The notes under the pieces are model-generated. The model worked only from the letters and a program-made list of their open reading frames with translations, made no database searches and was not told the DNA's origin. The translations under genes and the position numbers were made by a program. A stretch of 64,000 nucleotides of DNA, from positions 868,001 to 932,000 of the forward strand of contig JAGMVK010000012.1 in assembly GCA_020747065.1 (NCBI GenBank). Direction: 5' to 3'. Shown here piece by piece: positions 45,498-56,851 of this stretch. Each line of letters begins with the position of its first letter. Position 1 is the first letter of the stretch. The DNA is from Cadophora sp. MPI-SDFR-AT-0126 (taxonomy: Eukaryota > Ascomycota > Leotiomycetes > Helotiales > Ploettnerulaceae).

Positions 45498-47560
45498 ATG
45501 CCAGTGCAAAGTGGTAACCAAGCTGTCCGCGATGTCAAAGGCAACCTCCCGAAGCTCTGCAACTATTGTCAGGGTATCATGAACCATTGTCCAGAAGGCG
45601 GTGGCTACCTCAAGAAATTGACATTCAAACATCACCTTACCAGTCATGCTTTGGCAGCTTCAGCTACCGCCGGGTGCATTTTATGCATCCATCTTACACG
45701 GAGTGAGAGAGATGGAGACGAATGGGATGACACCACAGGTCTGCAAGCCGTGACAGCCATCCTAGAAACAACTCGCGGTGCAAAACCATCTCGTGGCGAT
45801 GATTTTGGTGATAGTCGTATCATCTTAAGCATACTTCGACCCGGAAAGCATGCTATTATTAGCATGCTCCCTACCTTCCTCTCTCGTAAGTCTCATCGTC
45901 CATTTCAGACCAAATGACTGACATAAGAGAACAGCGACAATCCACACACCCCTACCATTGGCGTTGGCTAGCACGGAATCCAGCTTACCACTGTGCAAAA
46001 CATGGCTGAATCGGTGTTTAATGCTTCATGAAGGCTGCAAAAGCTCTCAAAGCCATCGAACACCCACACGACTCTTGTTCATCGATGATGGACATACAAG
46101 ATTACGCCTATCGCATGAACTTGATGGGTGCCCGGAGTACGCTACTTTAAGTCATTGTTGGGGTTCTTTGTCTTTTCTTACGTTGAATAAAAGCAACATT
46201 ACCAAATTTCAGGAGAAGGTCCCCGTTCAAGCTCTCACAAAGACCTTCCAGGATGCGATACGCATCACTTCCTACCTTGGACTGCAGTATCTTTGGATTG
46301 ACTCCTTATGTATCATCCAAGACGACATTGATGACTGGCATCGAGAGTCACCACTGATGAGTGACGTTTATGGTGGCTCAACAATCAACATCGCCGCTTC
46401 AAGCGCCCCGGATGGTAGTCATGGCTGTTTCTTCGATCGTCACATGTTTTGGGGTCATACAATTCAGAATGAGTACTATGGTCGTCAATCATTAGCTCGA
46501 ACGGTCTATTATCAATGCATCCCTGACGACTTCGAAGAGTACCTCTTGGCACAACCATTATTCGGAAGGGCGTGGGTGCAACAAGAGCGCCTCCTGTCAA
46601 AGCGAATTTTACATTTTACACGGAATGAGGTGTTCTGGGAGTGTGAAGGCATTGTCAGATGCGAGACTTTCCCAGATCGAATCCCATCCCGCTTCGAAGA
46701 CGCTATCAGCCATCTAGGGATCCAGCAGATCAACTCTTTTTCAGGATGGTCGACATTCATCAACGCGTATTCAACATGCAACCTAACTCTTGCGAGAGAT
46801 AAACTTGCCGCCATTTCTGGCGTGGCTCGCATTGTGCAACACACTTTGAAAGACAAATATGTCGCGGGTTTGTGGAAAGGGGAAATCATCTCTCAACTTC
46901 GTTGGGACGTCGCGGCTGGAAAGGGTCAAAGGATCACGCCATATGTCGCACCAACAGTAGGTGACAGCTAGGCAGATCTAGTCTACTGAGATATTCTTTT
47001 ATTGTACTAATACTCTCCATTTTTAGTGGTCATGGGCATCGGTCACTGGAAATATTGAATTTCCTTCCTTAGATTACGATGAGAGTCATGGGACCGAACT
47101 GGAAGATGTTGATATTGAGTACGCTACCGACGACCCTTTCGGCCAAGTCACAGCTGCCACGCTCCGCCTTAGATGCAAATTAATCATAAAAGTAATTGTC
47201 CCTCTACCTTTTTCAAAACCTCACGAGACAATAGAACTACCCGAGACGTCCGATCTTCCTGTCAGACTCAACGCCAGACTCGATGTAGCAGGTGGTGCAG
47301 AAGTGGGCGATGGTTTGCTTTACCTTTTGCGTCTCCTACCAGGGCAGTCTCGCTCGCAATTCACAGGCCTCATCTTGAAAGCTACGGAAGTGAAGAGAGG
47401 CCAGTACCAGAGAATTGGAACATTCTTTACTCTTGGTTATCAACTATCTTTCGTGCAGGAAGCATTGGAGAACCCTGCGATCCAGGTATCGGAAGCAGAC
47501 TGCATCAGTCTTCAGGTGGAAGAAGACGGCTCAGAAATCTATATTATTGATATAGTGTAA
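45498..47560 (+). CDS. HET-domain protein (heterokaryon-incompatibility type)
   Basis: HET domains trigger programmed death on non-self recognition in filamentous fungi, or serve other immune-like roles. Exons are 45498-45885, 45935-46956 and 47027-47560 (647 aa). The N-terminal 130 residues hold Cys/His pairs (LCNYCQGIMNHC, CILCIH) that could bind zinc. The HET domain covers about 195-350 with its three blocks: EYATLSHCWG, LQYLWIDSLCIIQDD with YGGSTINIAASSA, and RAWVQQERLLSKRILHF. After the second intron comes the typical PTWSWAS junction and a C-terminal half of unknown function. No partner domain (NACHT, ankyrin, WD40) is present. All three blocks are intact. A broken gene lies directly downstream. 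Confidence 0.9.
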
Positions 47561-47809
47561 TGAGAACATGGAGGGAAAGTCCGATAGAAACGGAAAAGCT
47601 GTGTATTTCGGTCGGGCTCAATGCCTTTGGTATGATTGTTTGCTGCTGAGGCGTGCTCATTCGCCTGATGCAGCTGCAGCAGAACCAGATGATACCGCCT
47701 CTTGCTCGATTATTATAATGATGGAGGAGGAATATGGACTGAGCTTCCCATTCTAGCGAACCAGCCTCAATATTCCCGTGTCTTGCTCAAAGCAACGTTG
47801 ACTTTGACT

Positions 47810-48830
47810 AACATAATTCGTGCTGATCGCCATCGTATTCACCCTCTTCGAGTCTGCTGCATACATAATAAAACACATGTATTCCTCCAATCACGCTGTC
47901 GAAGTGTCGGATACGGTGAGCCCACGTTGTGATAACACATGTGTTGATCAACTAACTGACAACTTTTGCAGAGCTCACTCACACAACCATCAGACATTTC
48001 TCACCACAGTATACCCCAGACGAGTACCAGGTACATATTACACGTCAGCTGTCCGTGGAAGGGCTATCTAAGGCTGAAGATATTAGCCATTTTTTGTCAC
48101 TCCAAGAACGACCGATACTTCGAGCAGGTGACCGCCCTGGATTTCAACGCATCGCGGCTTTGTGACCAAAACATCCATCTTCGATGGTAGCAAATGGGAA
48201 AATACAATGTCTTCCCTCCGATTATCTGGTTCGCAAAGTCAGATGGCAATCATCGGAAATCAAGAGAAATAGATCATTGAAGTCGTCAGCCCGTCTTTCA
48301 ACGTCGACCCCACCTTCTTCGCGCACCATCTTTACGAAGCTAGATTCGATGTTGAATTTCTACACAGTCTATCATATCTGCTGCCCTCATCGCTACACAA
48401 GAAGATTTCGATTGTTGCAAGTACCTCCAAAGAATATCATTCAAAATTCCTGGCGGTTCTCCGCCTAATCATCTCCTATGCAAGTATAATATCAGAACGA
48501 AGATCTGTCCTTGTACAGCGGCTGGCTCTCATGAGTACTAATGACTATATCAGCATCGTTGAAAGAAGAGTGGCAATCTTGAAGAAGAAACAAAGGAGTG
48601 ATTTGTGGAAGTTTAAGTCAATCTTCATGGCACGAAGTTTATGAAATTAACGAAGCATCTGGTTTCGTCCTTGTAGACCCTCCTACTAGAAAAAATTCGT
48701 CTCAGACAGTATTAATCCTCGGATCTTCAAACTTTGGATGGCCCTTTATTGTTGCAACTCCTCTTCTTCTGCTGGTCTTTGTGGCATCGAACTTAGTTAG
48801 TCGATTGGGATGCATTGATGGAAATTCTCC
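47810..48830 (+). pseudogene. Broken CorA-like membrane protein gene
   Basis: Gene-like sequence in shifting frames. About 48060-48165 reads GLSKAEDISHFLSLQERPIL and RAGDRPGFQRIAAL to a TGA; the next frame continues with VTKTSIFDGSKWENTMSSLR, meets a TAG near 48267-48269, then IIEVVSPSFNVDPTFFAHHL and YEARFDVEF, and runs on as helical sequence (VLRLIISYASIISERRSVLV) to 48640. A hydrophobic segment (FGWPFIVATPLLLLVFVASN) lies near 48730-48795. The FNVDPTFFAHHL type of block followed by helices and a terminal membrane segment is what I associate with fungal CorA-like proteins, but that is from memory. One frameshift and one stop within the body suggest loss of function. A short intron hiding the TAG is possible. 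Confidence 0.5.
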
Positions 48831-49824
48831 GCATTGGGATTGCGGCTTTCTTTGCGCGTCAGTATTGTCTCCCGAAGTATTGCATGTTTGCTGCATTGCA
48901 TTTCGTTACGGTGCAACACCTAATTTTACTGCTGTTCGTGATTGGTGTCAACCTTTGTTTTTCTCAGCAGCCATCCTCGCTTAGCTGCGTGGCGTACTCG
49001 GGGGCGCTCAGCCGCAGAAGATACATGGGGCGGGATCATGCCACAATTTCGTTGCAGAATCAGGCTCTCTCCTGGAGGTAGGCAGGATTTGGAGCTGGTG
49101 TGATCCTCAGGATCAGAGATTAAGGCACGAGAGCGTCCTCCCCTATCCAGCTTGAGTGTCTCCTCTCTCGGTTGGCTGTTCTGCAGCCACCAGAGTTACT
49201 GGTCACTCTCTAATGTCACTGAATGTCACCGAATGTCTCGAACACCATTTTTTCCAGTGGATAAGGTGCCTTGAGAACCAGATATTGATTGGAGGTCCTG
49301 AGGATATCAAAACATCTATCTGTAGAGTGTTCGGATTACTTACTGGTTCCTTATTGTAAACGTGAGGTGTAGATTGAGCTTGCACAGAATGGGAGTTGGA
49401 TCGGGTGGCGGATTCAATCAGAACTCTGTTGGATTCATTTGAACTTTTGACTTGCTTCTGGTTCTGATATACAGACTTGGCTTGATTTGGATGAATTTGT
49501 TGCCCTACCATTTCCTTTTCTGTTAGTGGACCATGCGCAGTGCATGGGACGGGAAGGTATTGATGCGTTGGTGCTCCCTGTTATCGACCCCCTGACAGGC
49601 TCCCGAGAAACGGGGAGTCAGACCTCGATTTAGTTCAAGGGGCCTTTAGCAGACACTTCCGTTTCCATGGACTTTGAGCTCTCTTTGTAGAAGATGATCT
49701 CACGCAGTTCCCTGCACTCCAGTTGAATCTGTTTCTTTCTCACCTCTCTCTCGTCTGTCTCTACTTGAATCCGTTCCAAGTTATCGACCTCTTCTTGTAC
49801 ATTGTTCTGCCTCTTTCCTTCGAC
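48831..49824. other. Intergenic before the acyltransferase gene
   Basis: No gene recognised. It contains the promoter and leader of the acyltransferase gene. Confidence 0.45.
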
Positions 49825-51288
49825 ATGCCATCGTCCATACGGATACGGCTTCCCTACTGGGACAAGCTGTACACGAACTCCCCTGAAACTCCACTCTGCA
49901 GCGACCTTCTCACGATCCCTCGACTTCGAAAATTAGGAGGATTTCTCATTCCCAGCTTCATCACACAAACTGGGGGAGCAACAGCAGATGGCGAAAAAGT
50001 TCAGACTTCAAGGAAGAGGGACACCGACTATCTTGATGGCCTTCGAGGCATAGCTGCCTTCATTGTGGTCATTCACCATCTCGTAAAGCGACCATACCCA
50101 GCATATCAAGATGGGTTCGCATCCACACCCCAAAACTGGCATTTACTCCAGTTGCCATTTCTGCGACTTTTCTATACTGGTGGTACAATGGTCGCGGTAT
50201 TCTTCGTCATCTCAGGATTTGCGCTCTCATCGAAAGGAATTCAACTCATTAGAAGTCAATCACCATCTCTATTCCGAGTTGTTGCTTCGGCGACATTTCG
50301 ACGCTCAGTGCGGCTATGGCTGCCAAGTGTCGCAGTTTCCTTCTTCGCCTTCCTTCTCCAGCGAATGGGTCTTCTCACAGACCATAGCCAACATCGCGCG
50401 GACACGACTTTGAGTACAGAGATTCAGAGCTATATTGGATATGTGAAGGATCTTGTGGATGTGTATTCATGGAACAAGGCTCAAGGATTCTACAATCCTC
50501 ATCTGTGGACTATCCCCATCGAGTTCCGATGCTCCATGATTATATTCCTGTGTTTGTTGGGATTGTCGAGGACGAAAACGATGGTGAGGATTGGAGTTGA
50601 GTTGTTGATCATTGTCCATGCTTCGTGGAATGATCGATGGGACGTCATTTCATTCGTTGGCGGGCTCGTCATTGCCGAGCAACACTACTACCGCAAAGCA
50701 AAAGCTGTTTACACGCCCATCTCACTATCGGAAACGGACCACATCCCGAGTTCTGAGCATCCCACCCAGTCCAGATCAAAAAGAATTTTGTACTTCTGCG
50801 CATTGGTGCTGGGCATGTACATTGGCAGCTTCCCCCACCACAAAGGCTGCGACACCCCTGGATTCCAATGGGTATGCAAAGTCGACAGGCATCAACCCGT
50901 GAATGATAAGTGGCGGTACACATCGGCATATGGCGCCTTCCTGAGCGTTATATCCATCTCAAATCTTCCTTCCGTACAACGGATATTCACCACGCCCCTC
51001 GCGTCATATCTGGGCAAAATCTCATATGCCTTTTACCTCACTCACGGGATTGTATTGCGTGTACTGATCACGCCGCTTCAGAACAAGATGTTGGCTGCGG
51101 CGGTGAACAAGCCCGAGATTTGGTATCATGGTGCGGTCGCCTTGAGCGGTGTTTTGTTGTTGATAGGGATTCCGGTCGCTGATTTTGTGTGGAGGGCATT
51201 GGATATGCCCAGCGTGGAGTTGGCGAAGTGGCTGGAGGCTAAGTGTGCTTATGAGGAGAGACCTGCTTCGGAGAAGGGTTTTGATTGA
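49825..51288 (+). CDS. Acyltransferase-3 family membrane protein
   Basis: Polytopic membrane enzyme of the AT3 family, which acylates sugars, secondary metabolites or surface polymers. One exon, 487 aa, from ATG 49825 (MPSSIRIRLPYWDKL), the first in frame. The AT3 start block is clear: DYLDGLRGIAAFIVVIHHLV, with Arg and His residues that are conserved in the family, followed by GGTMVAVFFVISGFALS. Other blocks are FNPHLWTIPIEFRCSMIIF-like sequence (HLWTIPIEFR at about 232) and YLGKISYAFYLTHGIVLRVL near the end. Eight to ten hydrophobic helices are seen. No adjacent biosynthetic cluster gives a substrate. The hydrophobic frame extension upstream of the ATG lacks a start codon. Confidence 0.9.
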   Translation: MPSSIRIRLPYWDKLYTNSPETPLCSDLLTIPRLRKLGGFLIPSFITQTGGATADGEKVQTSRKRDTDYLDGLRGIAAFIVVIHHLVKRPYPAYQDGFASTPQNWHLLQLPFLRLFYTGGTMVAVFFVISGFALSSKGIQLIRSQSPSLFRVVASATFRRSVRLWLPSVAVSFFAFLLQRMGLLTDHSQHRADTTLSTEIQSYIGYVKDLVDVYSWNKAQGFYNPHLWTIPIEFRCSMIIFLCLLGLSRTKTMVRIGVELLIIVHASWNDRWDVISFVGGLVIAEQHYYRKAKAVYTPISLSETDHIPSSEHPTQSRSKRILYFCALVLGMYIGSFPHHKGCDTPGFQWVCKVDRHQPVNDKWRYTSAYGAFLSVISISNLPSVQRIFTTPLASYLGKISYAFYLTHGIVLRVLITPLQNKMLAAAVNKPEIWYHGAVALSGVLLLIGIPVADFVWRALDMPSVELAKWLEAKCAYEERPASEKGFD

Positions 51289-52620
51289 GTAATTGTATAA
51301 ATTTCTGGTAATTTGTTCTTTTTGCGGCCTTTCCTTTGGCGTGGAGTCACCAAATCCTATGATAAACCATGCTGGTTTATGGAATTCAGGTGAGATCCTT
51401 TGAGAAAGCAACTTTCGTTGCTGGGGTACGTGTATCATAGACGACGCCTGCACCCTGGTTCTTATAGATCACTGTTATCCGTTACCGTTTATCCTCCGTG
51501 TTTACCCAAGCCCCCCTTTCCATTCACCCAAGCGAGAAACCCAGAACCCTACCAGGAAATCCCAGCCGCAACGATGAATTGCCGAGGTTTTGTTGCACAT
51601 CGCATTTCGAAGGGTCAAAGCAAAGAACAAGATAATACACTGTTCTGATTAGGAGGCTTCGCAGCTTATATATGCTCGCTTTATCTTGCTTGATTCGATA
51701 GAGAGAGAGTTTTCCCCTGTTCGACCGAAGGACGAGCCTCTTGAGTCCAAGAAACACACAATGGCATACTAAGCCGCATGCAAGAACCTCGAGCTCATCG
51801 AGATGGCCTGGAAAGATCTTTCAACGGTTGTAAAACCCCATTAAGTCCAAAGTGCCGTCAAAGAACCCCAGAGACACATTGATGATGTGTCTTACCTCCA
51901 AGTAGCGTCGGGGCGAATCCGGCCAAATATTGTATATGTTCCTTACCACTCATGTATATCAAAGCATCTTCCAGCAGACTCATCACGGAATGTCGAAGAG
52001 AACGAAACTGTCATCTATTGTCGTTCGACATCTCGTTTGTTTCATGAGTACGGTATCAATAAGCTCGCCCTCGAAACAAAACTCTCTGAACTGAAATCAA
52101 CCAGATATGCATGGTGCCTAATTCGCTTCGTTGTTTCCTGAAGTAAGTCATCCTCTCTCTGGAGCCATACTCTCGTCTGTAGCTTCTTGCAACGTCCCTT
52201 GTTCTCGGGCCAGTCGGCTTTATGGCACGCTGTATCACGGTAGAAGGTATCGATCTTTTGCGGTCCCTAGTAGGATAGTGAGGCCCTGCAACCTCTACAT
52301 TGCCTAAGGACAATTTCCCAGCAGTAGGCACATCTTGATAAGGCATAACTTGGTGGAAAATCTGGAGCCGACATGGGGGATTGACGAGTTGATGTGTTGG
52401 CGAATGACTGTCGTGGATGAGGGGCTTGGGTGTAAAGGGGGAAGATGATCTCTAGTCACAGCGAAATGTTTTGTTGATGATTGAGAGTATCTGCAGCAGC
52501 TTCAAAAGCAAAGATATATGTACCGTCTTGACAAGCAAACCACCTGATGCTTCCCAAAGCACCTTCTTCATGTAAAACCTTCACCGGAACGAGCAGTCGC
52601 TGAGTACCTCCAATGCAAAA
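51289..52620. other. Intergenic between acyltransferase and Fic genes
   Basis: About 1.3 kb, no gene, RNA or clear repeat recognised. Confidence 0.45.
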
Positions 52621-52878
52621 TTACAATGAAGAAGTTCTCTCATCAGTGTTTGAGTCCCGTTTCAGAGTTACCCATCCCATACGTTTCTCCATCTCCCGCA
52701 CAAAAGGATCATCCCATTCCACCTCCCACGTGTACTGGTTCCCTGGCTTTGAACCCATGTCATTAACGGATGGGTGTGGCTGTTGCTGTTCAAAAGTCTT
52801 TTTCAAATCCTCCATCTCCCTACCGCACTGAATTAAGATTAACGTTGCGACTTCCTTCCAAGGCCCCTTCTCTCCCTT
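52621..52878 (-). pseudogene. Frameshifted tail of the Fic gene
   Basis: From 52878 downward a second frame reads KGEKGPWKEVATLILIQ, then CGREMEDLKKTFEQQQPHP and NQYTWEVEWDDPFVREMEKR, ending at 52621. The composition is coding-like and no splice signals separate it from the Fic frame, which overlaps it at the TGA. Removal of the frameshift would add about 85 residues. Confidence 0.5.
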
Positions 52879-53441
52879 CAGTCCATCTCTGCTGCCCTAG
52901 CAACAGTCTCCTTCCACTTAGCGGCCTCAGCCGTATCCCTTCCAAATGGTATCATAGTACCCGTATACTTCAGCAGAACTGTATTGAGAATGATGCGGGA
53001 AAGTCGGCTATTGCCGTCGAGGAAAGGGTGAATAGTGAGGAGCTTATGGGATGTTTTCGAGGCGAGCTGGCACGGATCAATGGCCTTTGTGGATTTTGAG
53101 TACTGGATGGTGGTGTTGAATTCTGATATCGCAGAGGCCATGCGGCTGGTGATTGACGATGGTGATGCGAAGGAGGAAAATGGCGACCAGCCGACATGTT
53201 CCGTGGGGTATATCCCACCGTAAGTGGTTGATAGATCATGTTCTGAGTTCTCCGCGTTTATGCCGAAAGTGCATATTCCATGGGTTTGTAAAAGAACGAT
53301 TTCGGATAATGGGCATTTTTGTATGACTATGTGGTCGATCATATAGAAGAGCGCGTAGACGTGTTGGATGACTTGACGGTAGGCTTGCTGAACTGCTTCA
53401 TAGCTTGTCTCTGCTTTCTTTTGCGACAAGTGGGCTACCAT
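52878..53441 (-). CDS. Fic-domain protein, probably incomplete at both ends
   Basis: Fic enzymes transfer AMP or other nucleotide parts to hydroxyl groups of target proteins. This frame gives 187 aa from ATG 53441. The Fic motif HPFLDGNSR is at 138-146; the family consensus HxFx(D/E)GN(G/K)R has Gly or Lys where this has Ser145, next to the phosphate-binding Asn144. Helices before (AIDPCQLASKTSHKLLTI) and after (LSRIILNTVLLKY) fit the domain. The frame stops at TGA 52878-52880, but similar coding continues one frame over to 52621, so a one-base indel is likely. The upstream part of a full fungal Fic protein is also not in this frame. A truncated protein could still fold as a minimal Fic domain. 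I rate it a damaged or mis-sequenced gene. Confidence 0.65.
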   Translation of the reverse strand: MVAHLSQKKAETSYEAVQQAYRQVIQHVYALFYMIDHIVIQKCPLSEIVLLQTHGICTFGINAENSEHDLSTTYGGIYPTEHVGWSPFSSFASPSSITSRMASAISEFNTTIQYSKSTKAIDPCQLASKTSHKLLTIHPFLDGNSRLSRIILNTVLLKYTGTMIPFGRDTAEAAKWKETVARAAEMD

Positions 53442-53805
53442 AGCTGTTGAGATATGCCCGGAATTGAATCGAGGAGTTCAAACGCTGGGAAAATGCTGAA
53501 TTCACAGACTGTTCTGAGACTTTAGAATGAAAGTGAAGGAGATTGGGAAGGGACGTTACAACATGGACTGGACGAGTCGACACTATCAAATCAACGTCAG
53601 GAGCTCCTTCCTCCTTCCCTCTTCCCTTACCTTATTGATCTAAGGAGATAGATGTAGGCTCGTGGCATCAGGTTAGGCCCACAGATGAAGTGGGCCGAGA
53701 AAGACACGATTTCAGTCATCGGGAGGAATATTCAAAAGGGTATTGATTATGTCTCCTACGTTACCAAGCATGGAAGGTGTATTATACATTTTCGGGATAC
53801 TATGG

Positions 53806-56800
53806 TCATAGGGCCCACTCATTCCTGTCATCCGTATCAAGCACGAACGGCTCATCGATGCGTTTTATCGCAAAGTCGCTGCAGAGAATACTATTTACAC
53901 GCAAGTCAGTCAGTGAGTCTCCTCTACTGCACCCCAAAACCCCGGATGGGATCAGAGAGAGAACAAAGGGAACTTACCAAGCACTCGCCACCAAGCCATC
54001 CAACTCCGCAATACACCTATCTCTCTTCGCACCCGTCACCATCCCCTTACTGACCAAGCCTTGTAACTCCCTAATCCTCTTACTCTTTCCTATCCCAGCC
54101 TGCTCCATGACTTTCCGTCCCAGACAATCGCTATGGAATGCGTGCTGGCAAGGGAAGACAAAGAATTGCCGGCTGAGGAGAGGTAAGCCACAATCATAGC
54201 ACTTCTCTCCTGGCTCAACAATAGCGTATCGATGGTCCAGAGCAGCAATATCAACCTTGATATTCGTAGCTGTCTGCGAAGATTCATCCATCTCCTTTTT
54301 CAGCCCATCGATATTACGACTGTAGTCTTCCAGGGCAGCGCAGATTTCGTCCTTGAAATCATCGATGACGACGAAGTCAGGGAAGAAGGGGATCAGGTCT
54401 TCAATCTTGAGCAGGTCGCAGCGTTTCAAAAATTCGATGGCGGTTTTGATACCATTTGATTGCGAGATTACTTTTTTGGCTACGGCGAGCCAGAGTTTCT
54501 TTCGGAGAGTTGGGTTGGAGACAGGTCGGTCGGCTACGAGTGATGCAAGGTCGATTTCGGAGTGTGCTAAGGCGAGCTCGACGGCTTGGAGGTACTGGCC
54601 CATGGTGCTGTAAATGTGAACGCATGACTGTACGCGCGAGTGTTCTATGCAGAGCCGTAGGGCGAAATCAGAATCAAAACTTGGTTCATCGCCTTGAGAT
54701 TCCAGGTATGAGAGCAGAGCGGATTCGTCTTTGGAAGGATGAGATGCGTAGATGGAGATGAGCGTGTTATGAACAGCTGCATCTGTCGAGTTGAGTTGGT
54801 TGATGACATGCAGCAAGTATCGCACCGCTTGATTCTGGGACAGTGGCCCCTGGAAGTTTCGATCATAGTTGAGTAAAGCTGGAATGAGGTTCCGGGTTTT
54901 CAAATCCGAGTGTCGCATCAGGATATCTACAAGGTCAACAGCGACATGAGTGATCAGTCCACTGCTGTACCGATAAAATATCTCTGGTTCTGTCTGTTTC
55001 TTCAGAACGTCCAGAACATCCATCCATCGTTCTCTTTGCATCCAGTACCCAAGAACGTAGTTGTAGTCATTCACAGCACTGGCAAAAAAAAGTAATTCAT
55101 CTTCTCTGCCATGACTGCTGATGATGTCATATGTAGTCTTTCGATCCAGATCTGACTTGTACTTCTTCACGAATTCCTGAAACTCGGTCCGAATGGTATC
55201 GAGCTGGTCTTTGGTCTGGGCGGGATTGAGATTCTCTGACTGCTCAGCTTTTGTGATGATAGTATCGTCAAGCGAGTTGAGCTTCGATATGTAGATCTCT
55301 ACCAGCCAACTCGCAATCATGATCCTTTGCATGATAGATGACTTCTTGTAAGTTGTGATCTTTGTGAGCAGATACTTCCGTAGTGCATCTTGCTGGTCGT
55401 TGTCAACAAAGATCAGCGCCACTTGTTCAAATGGCTTGCTGCTCTTTCCGTACACGCCTGCTGCTTCGATGAATGAGCCTTTACTGACAAGGTAATCTCC
55501 CGACGCAGTAGCTACGGCATCCTTTTGCATTGGACCCCTGGCATATCTTAATGCAGCGTCGAAATGCTCTGTCTTCAACATGACCTTCCAAACATCTCTA
55601 TCCTCGTCCGTGACAACGATCTCGTATATTTCCTGTGTGGTGAACAGCCAAAAGGTGTTCTTCTGTTGATCTGCAAAAAGACCCAGAGCCTGCTGTCCTG
55701 GGTCCAGAACCACCTGATCAAAAACTACCTCATCGTTAAGCCGGTTGATGGCAATCACGCGCCCGCCTACAAGATGCACGATGTGCCATTGGGTCAACGC
55801 AATCGAATCAACGGCATCCTGAACAGGTTTCATTCGACCATTTGCAGATTGCGCGGCCAGGAGCTGTGACCTAGGCAGTAGTTTTGACTCCGCAAATACC
55901 TTGTTACCTAGCTCAGTCGTAGCTGGCGAAGTGAGCAACCGACCGTAGAAACTGCCCTGAGAAGAAAGCCATGCAAACATCCTATCAGGAGCTAGACTCT
56001 CCAGTGAATTCGAGTCTGGAGCATCCGGAGACACTACTAGAGAGGAAGGAGCAGTTGTAGAAACCCTTGAGATCTCATGAACTATTGGCTGTTCCGTGTC
56101 GAAAAGTTTGGTGAATATAGAGGCTCCCCCTTCATGACTTGTCCTCCCGATCTTTCCAACCAAATGTATGAGCCTGCTATGCGTAGCAATCAGCACCCTT
56201 CGAACATCAGGCTTCCGTGCATCTGTAACGCCATCCACCCAAAGACCAGTAATCGGGCCATCTGGGTATTTTAATAGCGTCTTCAAGTACTTGTCCTCCT
56301 TCCTGTAAAATTCCGTAGATGTTTCAATGTATGCCTCATAGATATTCCCATCTGCGGCTCCAATAAGGATCTCTCTCGTCGAAGTGGTTGGTAGAGCGGG
56401 ATTCCACGCTATAGTCTCGATTGACACCCCGCGAAGTCGGGATAGAGGCCTGGGCTGTCGAGATTGTGTATGGAGATAGTAGTTCTCTCCCAGCGCCGTA
56501 CATATAATCAAATGGGAAGCAGTGGGATCCAGGAACATGCGACGTATCACGCCAACCTCGGAGGTCTTCTTGGGCAAATCGATGTCTGCTCACATCAGCA
56601 CCAAGCTCTTACACATTTAGAGAGTAAATCATACCATCGATATCCGCTGGATTATCCAAATCTATGCGCAGGATCCTGCCATTCGAAAGCGCCAGCACCA
56701 GGACATTGTTTGCGACTTGCGCGGCCACGAAGTCGGAGGCTATCGAGAATTGGAGCTGTACCCGCTCAACATTGAAGATGGGTAGCGCATTCTCGTTCAA

Positions 56801-56851
56801 GTCTTGTAGGCTTCGCGCGGCTACGTAGCCGTTCGAGGGGTCGAGAGCCAT
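53806..56851 (-). CDS. VPS18: Vacuolar sorting protein 18 (Pep3), HOPS/CORVET core subunit
   Basis: Core subunit of the tethering complexes for endosome and vacuole fusion, with a RING domain. Exons are 56635-56851, 53978-56585 and 53806-53890 (complement), giving 969 aa. The N-terminal half is a beta-propeller (Pep3/Vps18 domain), the middle an alpha-solenoid (clathrin-like repeats), and the C-terminus a RING: CYDCGLPLLSRQFFVFPCQHAFHSDCL, of which the first part is quoted, then after the last intron CILCSDFAIKRIDEPF. The last intron (53891-53977) is easily missed, because the long frame reaches a TAA within it; only the small 85-nt exon gives the second CxxC of the RING and the conserved RIDEPF. 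Start at 56851 (MALDPSNG). Assignment is secure. Confidence 0.95.
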
